DNA from: Agathobaculum massiliense
GTDB taxonomy: Bacteria; Bacillota; Clostridia; Oscillospirales; Butyricicoccaceae
Reading direction: 5' to 3'
DNA: 64,000 nucleotides
Assembly: GCF_900291975.1 (NCBI RefSeq)
Contig: NZ_OMPN01000001.1
Coordinates: forward strand, 1,736,001-1,800,000
Within the stretch, counting starts at the first letter, position 1; every line of letters begins with the position of its first letter. Under the pieces are notes generated by a model. It made no database searches. It was not told the origin of the DNA and saw only the letters and a program-made list of their open reading frames with translations. The translations under genes were made by a program, and so were the position numbers. Of this stretch, positions 62,762 to 64,000 are shown in pieces.

Positions 62762-64000
62762 ATGCCGAAAATAGGACTGATTTCGCTCGGCTGCGCCAAA
62801 AACCTGGTGGACAGCGAGCATATGCTCGCCCTGCTGCGCGCGGCGGGCTGGGAGGTCGCCGAGGATATGGCCGAGGTGGACGTGGGCGTGGTCAACACCT
62901 GCGGGTTTATTGAAGCCGCCAAGACCGAGGCGATCGAGACCATTCTCGAAACCGCGCAGTACAAGCAGAGCGGCAAAATGAAAGGCCTGGTCGTGACCGG
63001 CTGCCTGGTGCAGCGCTACGCGGAGGAGATGCGCGCGGAGCTGCCCGAGATCGACGCAATCTGCGGCACGGGCAGCTATGAGAGCATCGTGGACGCGGCG
63101 AACGCCGCGCTCGGCGGGCATAAGGCCGCGTACCTGGCGGATATGGCCAGCGCCGCGCTAGAGGGCGGCCGCGACCGCCTGACCCCGCCATATACGGCCT
63201 ATTTCAAAATCGCGGAGGGCTGCTCCAACCGCTGCGGCTACTGCATCATCCCCAAGCTGCGCGGGCCGTACCGCTCGCGCGGGATGGACGCGCTGCTCGC
63301 CGAAGCGCAGGCGCTGGCCGACGCTGGGGTGAAGGAGCTGATCGTCATTGCGCAGGACATCACCAAATACGGCATGGACCTGCCCGGGCATCAGCGCCTG
63401 CTGCCCGAGCTGCTGCGCCGCCTGTGCGAAATGGATTTCCATTGGGTGCGTCTGCACTACCTGTACCCCGACCAGATCACGGACGAGCTGGTGGAGGTCA
63501 TTGCGTCCGAGCCCAAGATCGTCAAGTACCTGGACATCCCGCTCCAGCATGTATCAAAGCGCATCCTGCGCGCGATGCACCGCCCAGGCGATGGGGAGGA
63601 ATTTGCCGCGCTGCTCCAAAGCCTGCGCGACCGCATCCCGGGCCTTGTGCTGCGCACCAGCCTGATTGTCGGCCTGCCGGGCGAGACCGAGGACGAATTT
63701 GCCGCGCTGTGTGCGTTTTTGCAGGACGTACAGATCGAGCGCGTGGGCGTGTTCGAGTTTTCGCCCGAGGAGGGTACCGAGGCCGCGGAATTACCCGACC
63801 AGATCGACGCTGCGGTCAAGGCCAACCGCCGCCTGATCGTGGAGGAGCTGCAGTCGGGCGTGCTGGACGATTACAACACCTCCCGCCACGGCGAGGTCAT
63901 GGAGGTGCTGTGCGAGGGGTTTGACGAGGAGCAGCAGCTCTGGTACGGCCGCACCTACGCGGACTCGGTCGAAGTGGACGGCCATGTGTACTTTGAGGCG
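62762..64000 (+). CDS. rimO: Ribosomal protein S12 methylthiotransferase RimO, 3' end outside window
   Basis: RimO adds a methylthio group to an Asp of ribosomal protein S12. The visible 413 residues include the N-terminal cluster-binding domain (LGCAKNLVDSEHML, NTCGFIEAAK, TGCLVQRY, giving three Cys), the radical-SAM motif CSNRCGYC with IPKLRGPYRSR, and much of the barrel, up to the start of the TRAM domain (YGRTYADSVEVDG). Three Cys in the first domain and the RimO-type CSNRCGYC distinguish it from MiaB. Confidence 0.95.
   Translation, partial: MPKIGLISLGCAKNLVDSEHMLALLRAAGWEVAEDMAEVDVGVVNTCGFIEAAKTEAIETILETAQYKQSGKMKGLVVTGCLVQRYAEEMRAELPEIDAICGTGSYESIVDAANAALGGHKAAYLADMASAALEGGRDRLTPPYTAYFKIAEGCSNRCGYCIIPKLRGPYRSRGMDALLAEAQALADAGVKELIVIAQDITKYGMDLPGHQRLLPELLRRLCEMDFHWVRLHYLYPDQITDELVEVIASEPKIVKYLDIPLQHVSKRILRAMHRPGDGEEFAALLQSLRDRIPGLVLRTSLIVGLPGETEDEFAALCAFLQDVQIERVGVFEFSPEEGTEAAELPDQIDAAVKANRRLIVEELQSGVLDDYNTSRHGEVMEVLCEGFDEEQQLWYGRTYADSVEVDGHVYFEA

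Overview
The window is a GC-rich stretch that carries the chromosomal replication origin of a bacterium of the class Clostridia. The evidence is the gene order rpmH-rnpA-yidD-yidC-jag-mnmE-mnmG-rsmG-noc-soj-spo0J on one side of dnaA and dnaN-yaaA-recF-remB-gyrB-gyrA on the other, a Firmicutes-type RemB, parS sites of the Bacillus type and sigma-A promoters with strong -35/-10 boxes. The GC content and the Clostridia-type small proteins suggest an Oscillospirales-like gut anaerobe; that placement is inference. No insertion sequence, CRISPR array or complete prophage was seen.

Layout. 1-6057: a sugar ABC transporter (ATPase cut by the window edge, binding lipoprotein) divergent from a three-gene sensor set (membrane-anchored sugar-binding protein, LytS/YesM-type kinase, YesN-type AraC regulator). 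6103-8211: CBS protein, TPM-like glycine-rich membrane protein and PspA, probably an envelope-stress operon. 8464-11331: TrpXYZ-like ABC transporter. 11407-12956: GNAT, MntP under a yybP-ykoY Mn riboswitch, and a 38-residue protein with its own promoter and terminator. 13080-22557: a ten-gene minus-strand block, a Liv-type ABC transporter followed by a UxaE-family tagaturonate epimerase, a TIM-barrel epimerase, a small membrane protein, a GldA-like dehydrogenase and a LacI regulator; this is the most unusual accessory locus. 23013-25472: two DNA-alkylation repair genes, a solo holin-like gene and an unknown gene. 25666-27064: tRNA-Thr and rpsF-ssb-rpsR.

27179-36680 (minus) and 36991-49290 (plus) are the origin region. 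Genes run away from dnaA on both sides, in the leading-strand direction. DnaA-box clusters lie on both sides of dnaA, and a third AT-rich, DnaA-box-containing island precedes mnmG. Two parS sites sit between noc and soj. The soj-spo0J operon continues through a coiled-coil membrane protein, serS and a FlK-like thioesterase.

49329-64000: GyrI-like protein, SGNH hydrolase, thioredoxin and its reductase, a Crp-type regulator, tRNA-Leu, a lipoprotein followed by a PhoB/PhoR-like two-component system, a DUF1385 protein, prmC, recA-recX, a frameshifted small membrane-protein gene, pepF, and rimO (cut by the window end). Where upstream ATGs lacked a ribosome-binding site I moved the start to the codon with good Shine-Dalgarno spacing and say so.
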